Source: an uncultured Lachnospiraceae bacterium | Lineage (GTDB): Bacteria; Bacillota; Clostridia; Lachnospirales; Lachnospiraceae | Length of the DNA stretch: 64,000 bases | Assembly (NCBI GenBank): GCA_949893755.1 | Contig: CATLCV010000003.1 | Span: forward strand, 21,852 to 85,851 | Direction: 5' to 3' | Part shown: positions 34,377 through 43,349 of the stretch, piece by piece | Numbering within the stretch: position 1 is the stretch's first letter | Layout of the letters: the number at the start of each line of letters is the position of its first letter | Position numbers and translations under genes: made by a program | Notes under the pieces: model-generated | Told to the model about the DNA's origin: nothing | What the model saw: only the letters and a program-made list of their open reading frames with translations | The model's database searches: none

Positions 34377-36524
34377 TTATATGGTCTGCACCAGCGCCTG
34401 GTAGTGTCCCGGCTGGCTCATGAGTTCGTCATGGCTGCCTCTCTGGACGATCCTGCCGTGTTCCATGACAATGATCTCGTCGCAGTCCCGGATGGCCGAC
34501 AGCCGGTGGGCCACGATCACGCAGGTACACCCCCTGCGCTTGATATTGTCCATGATCTCCTTTTCCACGAGGGGATCCAGTGCGCTGGTGGCCTCGTCCA
34601 TGATCAGGACCGTCGGATTCGTGACCAGCGCGCGGGCGATTTCCAGGCGCTGGCGCTGCCCGCCGGACAGGTTGTGGCCGCCCTCGGTCAGGACGTACTC
34701 ATAGGCCCCCGGCTTATTCGTAATGATATCATGGATGCAGGCGTCCTTTGCCGCCTGGATCATATCCTCTTCCAGAATGCTCTTATTCCACATGGTCAGG
34801 TTGTCCCGGATGGTGCCGGAAAAGAGGGTAATGCTCTGGCTCACCGTAGATACGCTGGAGCTTAAGATCTCCTTCGGAATGTCCCGCACCGGCATATTGT
34901 CCATATAGATCTCCCCGGACCAGGGGATGTACAGCCCGCTGACGATCTTGGACACCGTGGATTTTCCGCAGCCCGAAGCGCCCACGAAGGCGATGGAGCT
35001 GCCGCTGGGCAGATGAAAATGAAAATCCTCCACCAGCGGTTTTTCCAGAATGCTGTACCCGAAGGAGATCCCTTCCAGCCTCACATCCCCGCTGAGCTTG
35101 GCGGTCATGGCCGTCTTCTGCCCCTTTGCCCGGAACTTCTCGTCCTCCTCATAGCGCATGATGTCCTCCACCCGGTTCATGTCCGCTTTTAAGGTCTGGA
35201 TCTTCTGGATAAATTCCACCAGCTTGTTTACCGGCGCCACAAAGGAACCCAAAAGGCTGGTGTAGGCGATCAGCATCCCGGCGGTCATATTTCCCTGGAT
35301 GACCAGGATGCCGCCCATCATCAGCACCAGGATATCCGCGATCCCGTTAAAGACCTCGGGAATGGCGTTCAGGTACTGCTGGACGCTCCCCAGCTTCTGT
35401 TCCATCCGGATGGTCTTCGCGTAATATCCCAGGATCCGGCTTGTGTATTCATTCTCCGCGCCTGCCGCCTTCAGTGTGCTGGTAATGTTCAGCCCGGCAA
35501 ATACCGCGCCCACCAGCTTTCCCTGATCCTGCTGCAGCTTCATGGTGGAGTTGGCGATCACTCTGGATGAGGCCTTCATCAGTGTCATGTTGATGGCAAT
35601 CCCCGCAATACCGATCAGGGTCAGCAGCGGACTGTAGGACAGCATCAGTATCAGATAAAAACAGGCCACAAAAATATTCAGCATGGTTTCCGCCAGGTCC
35701 CCGGCCAGAAAATTGCTGACGCTGTTGTTATTTTCCACACGCTCCGCCAGGTCCCCGGCATACCTCTGGTCGAAAAAATTCATGGGCAGCCGGAACAAAT
35801 GGTACAGAAACCTGTGGGCCGAGATCATGGACATCTTATTCTGCAGCTTTAGCAGCAGAAAGCTCCGGTACAGCGTCAGGACCGCCTGGAACAGCATGGT
35901 AAATGCCATGACCGCCAGAAATGCCGTCATCCAGCCGGTATTGCCTCCCAGCAGGATCTCGTCGATGAACACCTGGGAAAATACGGGGATGACCATGCCC
36001 GGAAATACCAGCAGAAGCCCGATCCCGATCAGCGCCGTGATGGACGAATACTGCCCTTTTAAGCGTGACTTGATAAAGGAAAAAAGGTTCCTCTCTTTTT
36101 TGGATTTTTTAAACTCTTTTTTCTTTTCAAAGGTCAGCACGATCCCGGTAAACGAGTCGTCCAGCTCTTCGTAGGTCAGCTTCCGCCTGCCCATGGCCGG
36201 GTCGTTGATGTAATAATTTTTTCCTTTACGCCCTTCGTAGACCACAAAATGGTTAAAATTCCAGTGGATGATGCAGGGCGGCCTGATCTCCAGCAGGTTG
36301 TCCAGGGATTTCCGGAAGCCCTTCACCTCGAAGCCGTATTTTTTCCCCGCCCGCATGATATTTTTCGCGTTGCACCCGTCCCGGGAAACCCCGGTCTCGA
36401 TCCGCATTTTTTCCAGGGGCATATGCTTCCCGTAATAGGCAAATATCATGCAAAGGGATGCCGCCCCGCACTCGGTGGCCTCCATCTGATAGATGCTGGG
36501 TGTTTTTGCATAGCTGTACTTCAT
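34377..36524 (-). CDS. NHLP-type peptidase/permease/ATPase transporter (C39 peptidase, first cassette)
   Basis: 715 residues. The N-terminal C39 cysteine peptidase has catalytic Cys in MEATECGAASLCMIF, His in WNFNHFVVYEG and Asp in YYINDPAMGRRK. Six membrane helices follow (about 165-440), then the ATPase: GASGCGKSTVSKI, NLSGGQRQRLEIARA, VLIMDEATSALD. PCAT transporters cut leader peptides after a double glycine while exporting the core. The candidate substrates in the locus are the 48-residue peptide encoded first in this operon and the two Nif11-like precursors. A paralogue is at 50844-52994. It is spaced 14 bases before the permease/ATPase gene. Confidence 0.95.
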   Translation of the reverse strand: MKYSYAKTPSIYQMEATECGAASLCMIFAYYGKHMPLEKMRIETGVSRDGCNAKNIMRAGKKYGFEVKGFRKSLDNLLEIRPPCIIHWNFNHFVVYEGRKGKNYYINDPAMGRRKLTYEELDDSFTGIVLTFEKKKEFKKSKKERNLFSFIKSRLKGQYSSITALIGIGLLLVFPGMVIPVFSQVFIDEILLGGNTGWMTAFLAVMAFTMLFQAVLTLYRSFLLLKLQNKMSMISAHRFLYHLFRLPMNFFDQRYAGDLAERVENNNSVSNFLAGDLAETMLNIFVACFYLILMLSYSPLLTLIGIAGIAINMTLMKASSRVIANSTMKLQQDQGKLVGAVFAGLNITSTLKAAGAENEYTSRILGYYAKTIRMEQKLGSVQQYLNAIPEVFNGIADILVLMMGGILVIQGNMTAGMLIAYTSLLGSFVAPVNKLVEFIQKIQTLKADMNRVEDIMRYEEDEKFRAKGQKTAMTAKLSGDVRLEGISFGYSILEKPLVEDFHFHLPSGSSIAFVGASGCGKSTVSKIVSGLYIPWSGEIYMDNMPVRDIPKEILSSSVSTVSQSITLFSGTIRDNLTMWNKSILEEDMIQAAKDACIHDIITNKPGAYEYVLTEGGHNLSGGQRQRLEIARALVTNPTVLIMDEATSALDPLVEKEIMDNIKRRGCTCVIVAHRLSAIRDCDEIIVMEHGRIVQRGSHDELMSQPGHYQALVQTI

Positions 36525-36525
36525 C

Positions 36526-38448
36526 TTACTCCCCCGTCTGTTCTGTCTGCATCACCTGATTTTGATTCTCCGTCACAGTGAGCTTTTCCTTCAAATAAGG
36601 GATCAGCATGGTGATGGGCGCTTTCCTTTCCGTGACCACGCTGGCCGTCAGCATGGTGCCCTCCGTCAGCGTGACATCCTTTCCCTTTTTACTGGACCAG
36701 TAATACCCGCTGGCCGTGCTGTTGTCCGTCTCGATCGAGCAGACCACCTCCACCACCGGCCCGTTTGCGAGAAATGCCTCCACCAGATTGTCATTTCCCA
36801 GGGTCTTCTGCATGTCCGCGGCGGAGGTCACATAGGACGCCACCGAACGGACATTTCCCTTCATGTGGCCGTATTCCTGCTTGTTCACCGTGGTCGGGTA
36901 GATCATGACGTCCATCCCCGGAAGGACCTTCTTGCCGTCGCCCACCGGAATATAGCAGATCGCGTCGATGGTATCCGTCTCCTGGCCCTTGACCTTGACG
37001 ACCTCGCCGCCCTGGCTCACGACAGAGCCCACGTCCGCGACAACCTCCTGCACCACGCCGTCCGCCGAAGCCGTGATCTGGTACTTTTCCATGTTGGCCG
37101 TGTATTTTGCCAGCTCCATTTTCAGGGAATCCAGTACCGACGCCTTGGCCGCGGAAAATGCGGTATCAATGCTCTGCTTCTTCACATCCATCTGCTGCTT
37201 CGCCTGATCCGCCTGAGTCTGGAGGGACTCCACCTCCTGGGTCAGGGACTGCACCAGGCTGTGCTCCACGCTGTAATCCGATACGGCCTGGCTGTATTCA
37301 TTGCTGAGGATGTTCTCATTTCTGGACTGGTTGGACTGCTGCCGGGTCACCGACTCATAGGCCGCCTTCGCGTTTTCAAATTCCACTCTCGCGGACTCCG
37401 CTTCACTCTGACAGCGGGACACATTTTCACCGGCCCGGGAAGCAGCGGACTGGGCGCTGTCCAGAGCGCTCTTGGCCTGGGCCTGGTTCTGCTGCTGCGC
37501 GTAGAGCTGCTCCTGCGCTCCGCCCAGAGAGGTTTCCGCGGTCTGGATCTGGGCCGCGGTCTGGTTCAATTCTGCCTCTGCCTGGCTGATGGCATCCGCA
37601 TTTGTTATCGGATCAAGCTTCAGTTCCTCCAGCCTGGCCTGCTGTTCCCCATATACTGCCTGGAGCTGGCCGAGCTGCGCGGAGAGCTGATTCACACTGC
37701 TCTGTATGGAATCCACTGCCTGGCATGCCTGGCTGTAGACCGCCGACGCCTGGTCACGGGCCGCCTGTGCCTCCTGGCTCTGTGCCCGGGCCTCCTCGTA
37801 GTACTGCTGCCTGGCGGAATACAATGCCTGGGCTTCCGTATAATCCAGCTGCTCCGGCAGTCCGGTAAGGCTGCTGATGGTATCGTAGTAGTCGGACTTC
37901 AATCCGTCCCTGGCGGACTTTGCCGCATTCATCCGGCCCGTCGCGCCTGCCAGCTCCGACTGCCTCCTGGCCAGCGTTTTCTGTGCCATCTCATAATCGC
38001 CGGTGAGGGCGATCAGCTCCGCCTTGATATCAACGATAGACTTATTATCGGAAGTCACCACATCCCCGGTGCTGTCCAGCGTCACCTTCTGCACCGCCTC
38101 CATCCTGTTTTTCAGGTTCGTGACCTCCTGGGAGACGTCGTCGTCCGCAACACAGGCAACCACCTGCCCCCGTTTCACCTGGTCGCCCACGGACACCTCC
38201 ACGTCGGTGATCATCCCTGCCACCTCCGAGTATACCCCTCCGGTGCGGTCCCCCCGCATATAGATCCCGTTGGCGTCCACATTCACCGGAAGCCGCCCGA
38301 ACACGCCCCAGAGCAATGCCCCGGCCACGATCAGGGCCCCTCCGGAGAGGGCCACCCAGAGGGACGACGGCGCAATGACGATGGCCCGGTCCAGCTGCTC
38401 CGGCGAGGACAATTTGTCCAACGCTGATTTTCTGAATAAGTCTGCCAT
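36526..38448 (-). CDS. NHLP-type HlyD-like secretion protein (first cassette)
   Basis: 640 residues, starting MADLFRKSALDKLSSPEQLD. One membrane helix near 31-52 (LWVALSGGALIVAGALLWGV), a biotinyl-lipoyl-like hairpin half (VNVDANGIYMRGDRTGGVYS), a very long Gln/Ala-rich coiled coil from about 75 to 430, and the second lipoyl half (ITASADGVVQEVVADVGSVV) with a beta-barrel end. It would bridge the ABC proteins and the cell wall. A strong AAGGAGG precedes the ATG. It stops one base before the peptidase-transporter gene. The paralogue at 53008 shares the SSPEQLD start motif. Confidence 0.92.
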   Translation of the reverse strand: MADLFRKSALDKLSSPEQLDRAIVIAPSSLWVALSGGALIVAGALLWGVFGRLPVNVDANGIYMRGDRTGGVYSEVAGMITDVEVSVGDQVKRGQVVACVADDDVSQEVTNLKNRMEAVQKVTLDSTGDVVTSDNKSIVDIKAELIALTGDYEMAQKTLARRQSELAGATGRMNAAKSARDGLKSDYYDTISSLTGLPEQLDYTEAQALYSARQQYYEEARAQSQEAQAARDQASAVYSQACQAVDSIQSSVNQLSAQLGQLQAVYGEQQARLEELKLDPITNADAISQAEAELNQTAAQIQTAETSLGGAQEQLYAQQQNQAQAKSALDSAQSAASRAGENVSRCQSEAESARVEFENAKAAYESVTRQQSNQSRNENILSNEYSQAVSDYSVEHSLVQSLTQEVESLQTQADQAKQQMDVKKQSIDTAFSAAKASVLDSLKMELAKYTANMEKYQITASADGVVQEVVADVGSVVSQGGEVVKVKGQETDTIDAICYIPVGDGKKVLPGMDVMIYPTTVNKQEYGHMKGNVRSVASYVTSAADMQKTLGNDNLVEAFLANGPVVEVVCSIETDNSTASGYYWSSKKGKDVTLTEGTMLTASVVTERKAPITMLIPYLKEKLTVTENQNQVMQTEQTGE

Positions 38449-38467
38449 CCCTTACCTCCTTTATTTC

Positions 38468-40048
38468 TTAAGGCACTGCGGGAAATGTTTTCGCTCCCGC
38501 CGCGGCATTTTCCGCGCCCGGATTCCATTTCAAGATCACCATGGTGATATCGTCCGCCTGCTCCGCGCCGTCCACAAACGCGTCAATGGATCTGCTGACT
38601 GCGTGTACGGTCTGCTCCACGTCCGCATCCGCACTCTTTTCCAGAACCTCTGTCAGCCGTTTTTCCTCATACATGTCATAGGCCGCATTCGTGGCTTCCG
38701 TCACGCCGTCCGTATACAGCACCAGCTTGTCCCCCGGAAGCAGATCCATCTCCTGCCTGCGGTATCGGATGTTCTTCATCCCCGCCAGCACAAAACCGTG
38801 ATGGACCGGAACCTGCCGGACCGTTCCGTCCGCCTGGCAGAGGAAGGGAACGTTATGCCCCGCGTTGCTGTAGGAAAAATGTCCGCTTTTCACATCCAGG
38901 ATCCCCAGAAATGCCGTGATGAACATGCCTTCTTTATTGTTTTCCGCCAGCTCGTTATTGGAGCGTTTCAGGATCTCCGACGGGTCAAGTCCCAGCAGGA
39001 GCTGGTTCCGGATCATGGCCCTTCCCCCCATCATGAACAGCGCGGCGGGAACCCCTTTTCCGGACACGTCCGCGATCAGCACCGCCAGATGGTCCTCGTC
39101 CACAAAAAAGAAATCGTAGAAGTCTCCCCCCACCTCCTTGGCGGGATGCATATTTGCATAGATATCCACGCCCTTTTCTTTTCCGATGTCAAAGGATGTG
39201 GGCAAAGCGGAGAGCTGGATCTTGCTCGCCACATCCAGCTCCGCCTTGACCTTCGCGGAGCTCGCGGACGCCAGGATCGCCCGGAAAATGGACCAGAACA
39301 TGAGCAGATAGATGGCCAGCAGGCAGATGCTGATGATCAGCGCCATCAAAAAGGACCCCGGATCCATGGACAAAAGCGTGATTCCGTAGGTGTCCAGTGT
39401 GTATCTCGCCGCCAGGAACAGGACATAAGACAGCACCGGCACCAGCACGATCTGGCAGATCTGTTCCTCGGCAAGCTCCAGGATATGTACCAGCTTCTCC
39501 CTGAAAAAATACCTGTATATGACAAACAGCACCGCCAGCCCGGCGCAGTCGATGAGAAACCTGATTCCGTAATCCGGCAGGATCCGCGACAATGTAACTT
39601 CATCGGTCCCCGGTGAAAAAAGGCTGTACATGATCTGTTTGAATACATAAAATACGGAGGAAAAGAGGAGCATAAAAAGAACGGACACAAAGATCTTGAT
39701 GTTCCGTTTTCCCTCATAGATCCGGACAGCCGCCGTACAGAGGATCACTGCCGGCACGCTTCCCTCCAGAACGTTCATAACAGAGATCAGGGAGTAGAAC
39801 ATCTGCAGCCTCCACATCTCTTCGATCCCGTAGGATGCCTCCATGATCAGGCCGCCTGCCTGTGATACGGCAAACCTGGACAGGGCGCCTGCCAGAAACG
39901 CGCAGACCGCAACAAAAGCCCATAGCAGGATGCTCCTCTTCCTGCCCTTTCGGGCTTTCAGCGTCAATGAAAGCATGACGGCTCCCAGGACAGTGCTCTG
40001 CACATACCCGATGCCGTTGTATAGATTTTCCCATTCAAATATTTCCAT
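38468..40048 (-). CDS. Membrane SpoIIE/RsbU-type PP2C protein phosphatase
   Basis: 526 residues: about eight membrane helices in the first 270 residues (YVQSTVLGAVMLSLTLKARK onward), then a PP2C domain with metal-binding motifs GGDFYDFFFVDED, IADVSGKGVPAALFMM, LYTDGVTEA and ADDITMVIL. In partner-switching systems such a phosphatase removes phosphate from the STAS protein. That STAS protein and its kinase are the last two genes of the same operon. Having an integral membrane sensor part, it may detect product, pheromone or membrane state. It is the first gene after the small double-glycine peptide. Confidence 0.92.
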   Translation of the reverse strand: MEIFEWENLYNGIGYVQSTVLGAVMLSLTLKARKGRKRSILLWAFVAVCAFLAGALSRFAVSQAGGLIMEASYGIEEMWRLQMFYSLISVMNVLEGSVPAVILCTAAVRIYEGKRNIKIFVSVLFMLLFSSVFYVFKQIMYSLFSPGTDEVTLSRILPDYGIRFLIDCAGLAVLFVIYRYFFREKLVHILELAEEQICQIVLVPVLSYVLFLAARYTLDTYGITLLSMDPGSFLMALIISICLLAIYLLMFWSIFRAILASASSAKVKAELDVASKIQLSALPTSFDIGKEKGVDIYANMHPAKEVGGDFYDFFFVDEDHLAVLIADVSGKGVPAALFMMGGRAMIRNQLLLGLDPSEILKRSNNELAENNKEGMFITAFLGILDVKSGHFSYSNAGHNVPFLCQADGTVRQVPVHHGFVLAGMKNIRYRRQEMDLLPGDKLVLYTDGVTEATNAAYDMYEEKRLTEVLEKSADADVEQTVHAVSRSIDAFVDGAEQADDITMVILKWNPGAENAAAGAKTFPAVP

Positions 40049-40104
40049 CTTGATCTTCCTGAAACCTTTCTATCTGTTCCTCAGATACTTACCGTACCAT
40101 ATTG

Positions 40105-40134
40105 GGGGCCGGTCAGCCCTGTGCTCCCGGCCCC
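40105..40134. repeat. Perfect 8-bp GC hairpin after the small peptide gene
   Basis: GGGGCCGG (40105-40112) pairs with CCGGCCCC (40127-40134). On the minus strand it stands between the peptide gene and the phosphatase gene, without a T run, so it more likely protects or attenuates the peptide mRNA than ends it. This would give the peptide higher expression than the downstream genes. Confidence 0.55.
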
Positions 40135-40144
40135 GCTGTTTCTT

Positions 40145-40291
40145 TTAGACCCTCGGCTTTCTTACCTGAGCCGGCATGCGGTACGCAACACCGCCGGTCA
40201 CTTCTTCCATTTCTTTGGAAGAAATCTCACGGTTTACGGTCTTTTCCGCTTCCTTTTTGGAAATCTTCTTTTCCATGTCCTTGTTATTCAT
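40145..40291 (-). CDS. Double-glycine leader peptide, candidate quorum-sensing pheromone or mini-precursor (48 aa)
   Basis: A 48-codon gene too short for routine ORF calls. It starts at an ATG (40291) with a near-perfect GAAAGGAGGTGAATC site. The leader is highly charged (MNNKDMEKKISKKEAEKTVN, then SKEMEEVTGG) and ends in a GG at residues 33-34, preceded by the hydrophobic/acidic pattern cut by C39 peptidases. The predicted mature peptide is the basic 14-mer VAYRMPAQVRKPRV. It is the first gene of an operon with a C39 transporter, lies behind LytTR operator 2, and is divergent from a GHKL histidine kinase. This is the arrangement of ComC/BlpC-type pheromones. It could also be a substrate for modification; no Cys is present. 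Confidence 0.8.
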   Translation of the reverse strand: MNNKDMEKKISKKEAEKTVNREISSKEMEEVTGGVAYRMPAQVRKPRV

Positions 40292-40352
40292 CTGATTCAC
40301 CTCCTTTCTGAATATGTGGCCGCCCGCGCAGCCCCTTTCCTCTCATTTTTTC

Positions 40353-40358
40353 ATTGTA
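40353..40358 (-). promoter_or_regulatory. -10 box of the small peptide/NHLP operon
   Basis: TACAAT on the minus strand, 24 bases past the proximal half of operator 2 and without a -35 box, as expected for a promoter that needs the bound LytTR activator. Confidence 0.7.
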
Positions 40359-40382
40359 GCACATACCGTTCCGCGGCTGACC

Positions 40383-40413
40383 TGCACTTCGCACCCGAAA
40401 GCATACACTTCAC
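40383..40413 (-). promoter_or_regulatory. LytTR-type operator 2 (direct repeats 21 bp apart)
   Basis: On the minus strand GTGAAGTGTA (40413-40404) and GCGAAGTGCA (40392-40383) are 21 bases apart. The intervening TGCTTTCGGGT is nearly the same as in operator 1. It lies between the divergent peptide operon and histidine kinase gene. Confidence 0.85.
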
Positions 40414-40433
40414 GAAATCCGTCGGATTTTACT

Positions 40434-40462
40434 TTGTCCGGGACGCTGCTTTTTGTTATACT
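40434..40462 (+). promoter_or_regulatory. Promoter of the histidine kinase gene
   Basis: TTGTCC (40434-40439) and TATACT (40457-40462), 17 bases apart, located at the same distance from operator 2 as the promoter of the first regulator is from operator 1. Confidence 0.75.
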
Positions 40463-40504
40463 GATCATAGCTGTTAAAAACGCTGTACAAGGAGGGCATG
40501 CCAT

Positions 40505-41866
40505 ATGATGATCTTTTTACGTTTGTTTTTCGGATGTCTGGAACAGCTTGTTCCCTATGCATTTTTATGCCTGTATCCGTTCAACAGGCATTTCCGCTTT
40601 TCCCATCGGAAAACCCTCCTGAGTACAGTGGCCCTGGTTGCCGCTGTCTCATCCCTGTTTGCCCTGTCCGGGCTCTTTCTGACCTTTATCCTGCCCAGAG
40701 ACCCATTCCTTCTGTGGTCAGTGAACGCGCTTTTCCTGTTGTTTCTGATACCGTGCTTTCTCTGGTTTCAGTACTGCGTGAAGGATATCTGGCAGAAAAA
40801 GCTGTTTATCTTTTCCTTTACGGTGACAGTCGCCCTGTTTATTACATCTATTTATAACTGCACGGTCTACGCTGTCTCGAGCAATGTCTGGCTTCCCTAC
40901 GGCGGGGACTTCTACCAGACTTATCTGTTTGCAGTGCTGTTCTCCCTGCTGCCCGGCTGGATTATTTTAAAATATTATTATCTGCCCATTGAGGATGTGC
41001 TGAGCGCGAAGGAAAGCGGATATCTGTCCCTCCTGTCCCTGTTCCTGTGCGTCCTGATCATCCCCGGGCTTACCCTGGCGCCCGAGTACGTGCATTCCGA
41101 TCCGATCATACTCTATTTGTTTTTCGCCCTCCTGGTGTCCGTATTTGTCGTGTATGTGCTTGTTTTCAAGATGTACGCCCTGACCCGGGAAAAAATGCTG
41201 TCGCAACAGGAGACCATGCAGTTTCAGCATCAAAATGAGCTGTCTGCCGAGCAATACCAGAGGATCCATGGCCAGATCGAATATAACCGCAGGATGCGGC
41301 ATGACCTGATCCACCATCTGCTGGTAATGCGGAGTTTTTTGAAGGAAGGAAAGGAAGGAGCGGCCGAAGAATATCTGGATCAATATCTGAAAGAGACAGA
41401 AAAATACACGCTCCTCCACTTTTGCGGCAATCCTGTGGCCAACATGCTCATCAGCCATTACAACGCTCTGGCCAGAGAACAGGGAATTGATTTTACTGTC
41501 CGCGTCAGCATCCCCGACACACTGCCGATCCAGGATATCGATTTCTCCGTCCTGCTCGGGAATCTGCTGGATAATGCGGTAGCGGCGGCAGGAGCTGCCC
41601 CGGAAGCAGCCCGTTTTGTACGGCTGAATATGATCTGCTCCGGAAAAATGCTTGCCATTGCGGTGGATAATGGATTTGACGGGCATATACAGCAGGACGG
41701 GGAGCGCTATCTGTCTACCAGGCCGGACCATCAGGGAATGGGCCTGAAAAGCATTGACATGATTTCTAAAAAGTATCAGGGCGGAGTGGAGTTTACGCAT
41801 AGCGGAACAGAGTTTCACTCTTCGGTAATGGTGGGGCTGGAACCGGTCCGCGAGTTGAGCTTATGA
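40505..41866 (+). CDS. GHKL-family membrane histidine kinase (AgrC/ComD-like)
   Basis: 453 residues. Six or seven hydrophobic segments occupy the first 225 residues, with short loops. A coiled linker leads to the H box RRMRHDLIHHLLVMRSF, then LHFCGNPVANMLISHYNALA, the N box LLGNLLDNAVAAA and G box HQGMGLKSIDMISKKY. This is the layout of peptide-pheromone receptors of the AgrC/ComD group, which signal to LytTR regulators. The gene is divergent from a gene for a double-glycine peptide with a basic mature part, a plausible ligand, and no other receptor is in the locus. AAGGAGG precedes the start. It ends 16 bases before the convergent carboxyltransferase gene. Confidence 0.92.
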   Translation: MMIFLRLFFGCLEQLVPYAFLCLYPFNRHFRFSHRKTLLSTVALVAAVSSLFALSGLFLTFILPRDPFLLWSVNALFLLFLIPCFLWFQYCVKDIWQKKLFIFSFTVTVALFITSIYNCTVYAVSSNVWLPYGGDFYQTYLFAVLFSLLPGWIILKYYYLPIEDVLSAKESGYLSLLSLFLCVLIIPGLTLAPEYVHSDPIILYLFFALLVSVFVVYVLVFKMYALTREKMLSQQETMQFQHQNELSAEQYQRIHGQIEYNRRMRHDLIHHLLVMRSFLKEGKEGAAEEYLDQYLKETEKYTLLHFCGNPVANMLISHYNALAREQGIDFTVRVSIPDTLPIQDIDFSVLLGNLLDNAVAAAGAAPEAARFVRLNMICSGKMLAIAVDNGFDGHIQQDGERYLSTRPDHQGMGLKSIDMISKKYQGGVEFTHSGTEFHSSVMVGLEPVRELSL

Positions 41867-41882
41867 CTCGGCCCCGGACCTC

Positions 41883-43349
41883 TCACAGCGGAATATTCCC
41901 ATGCTTCTTCCGGATCCGGAGGACGCTCCGCTTTCTCTTTAAAAGCTGCAGATCCGCAAGGATCCTGGCCCTCGTTTCCTCGGGTTCTATGACGGCATCC
42001 ACGTATCCCCTGGAGAGGGCTTTGTCCAGGTTCATGACTTCCTTCCGGTAGTCCTCCACGATCTGCCGGAAGCGCAGGGCCCGGGCTTCGCCGTCCAGGG
42101 ATGCCAGTTCTCTCCGGAACAGGATTTCCACAGCCGGCTCCTCTCCCATCACCGCGATCTCCGCTCCCGGCCAGGCGTACACAAAATCCGCTCCCATATG
42201 CCGGCTGCCCATGGCGATATAGGCTCCCCCGTAGGCTTTCCGCAGGATGACCGTGATCTTGGGCACCGTACTTTCCCCATAGGCATAGAGCAGCTTTGCT
42301 CCATGACGGATGATCCCGTTTTCCTCCTGCTCCGTTCCCGGCATAAATCCGGGCACATCTACCAGAGTTACCACCGGGATATCATAGCTGTCGCAGTACC
42401 GGATAAAACGGGCGCCCTTCACGCTGCTGTCCACATCCAGCACACCGCCCATGCAGTAAGGATTATTTGCGGCAAATCCTACGGTCTGTCCCTGCAGGGT
42501 CCCGAACGCGGTGATCAGATTTTCCGCAAAATGCTCCGACACCTCCAGGAGGGAATCCCTGTCCGCAATTTGCTCCAGGATCTTCCGCATGGGATAAACC
42601 TCCGGCCTTCGGGAGGGCAGGAGACTGCCGATCCCTTTTCTCCGGTCCTCCCCGCAGGCTTCCGGAAGGGCCGGCGCAGACAATTCTGTTTCTTCCATAT
42701 AATAATGGGGGATCAGGGACAGCAGCTTCCGGATCTTCTGAAAACACGCCGCTTCATCCCGGCATACGAACTGAACCGTCCCGCTTTGCTTTTCATGCAT
42801 TCTGGAGCCGCCGAATTTCTTCTCGCATACGGACTGGTGCATCACCGCTTCCACCACTCTCGGCCCGGTAATGTACAGGTTGCTGCTGTCCTCCAGCATA
42901 AAAATAAAATCCGTAAGGCCCGGGGAGTAGGCCGCCCCGCCGGCACATTTTCCCGCAATGACCGAAATCTGCGGAATGTACCCCGACGCGAGTGTATTAT
43001 AGTAAAGGATATCGCCGTAGGCCGCCAGCGCGTCCACGCCCTCCTGAATCCTGGCGCCGCCGGAATCCAGGATCCCGATCACGGGGCAGCGGTTCTCAAT
43101 CCCCATCCGGATCGCGCGCGCGATCTTGGTGCCCTGCATCCGCCCCAGGGTTCCGGCCATCACTGAAAAATCCTGCGCGTACACCACCGCCGGCTTCCCC
43201 TGGATCGTCCCGTATCCCGTGACCACCCCGTCCCGGGGCACCGTCCCTTCTTTCAGCCGGAAGGCCCCGCCGCAGTTTTTGACCTCCGCCCCAATCTCCC
43301 GAAACGACCCCGCATCCAGCAGGCCGCCGATCCATTCCATCGCATGCAT
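41883..43349 (-). CDS. Acyl-CoA carboxylase carboxyltransferase subunit (PccB/MmdA-like)
   Basis: 488 residues with both crotonase-like halves of the family: RMQGTKIARAIRMGIENRCP, LDSGGARIQEGVDAL and SVIAGKCAGGAAYSPGLTD in the first half; FVDVPGF-like VTLVDVPGFMPGTEQEENG and LRKAYGGAYIAMGSRHMGAD in the second. The protein is close in length to PccB. It is the last gene of the synthase operon, starting in the stop of the ketoreductase gene (TAATG). It could make malonyl- or methylmalonyl-type extender units, but no biotin carboxylase or biotin carrier is in the locus, so those parts must be borrowed, or the enzyme acts as a decarboxylase subunit. Confidence 0.88.
   Translation of the reverse strand: MHAMEWIGGLLDAGSFREIGAEVKNCGGAFRLKEGTVPRDGVVTGYGTIQGKPAVVYAQDFSVMAGTLGRMQGTKIARAIRMGIENRCPVIGILDSGGARIQEGVDALAAYGDILYYNTLASGYIPQISVIAGKCAGGAAYSPGLTDFIFMLEDSSNLYITGPRVVEAVMHQSVCEKKFGGSRMHEKQSGTVQFVCRDEAACFQKIRKLLSLIPHYYMEETELSAPALPEACGEDRRKGIGSLLPSRRPEVYPMRKILEQIADRDSLLEVSEHFAENLITAFGTLQGQTVGFAANNPYCMGGVLDVDSSVKGARFIRYCDSYDIPVVTLVDVPGFMPGTEQEENGIIRHGAKLLYAYGESTVPKITVILRKAYGGAYIAMGSRHMGADFVYAWPGAEIAVMGEEPAVEILFRRELASLDGEARALRFRQIVEDYRKEVMNLDKALSRGYVDAVIEPEETRARILADLQLLKRKRSVLRIRKKHGNIPL

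Noticed and set aside
36562..38427. Plus-strand 621-codon open frame antisense to the first HlyD-like gene
   Set aside because: It mirrors the coiled-coil coding sequence (Leu/Gly/His-rich translation) and has no independent signals.
38270..39616. Plus-strand 448-codon frame antisense to the phosphatase and HlyD genes
   Set aside because: It spans two well-supported minus-strand genes and their junction, without a start site or domain.
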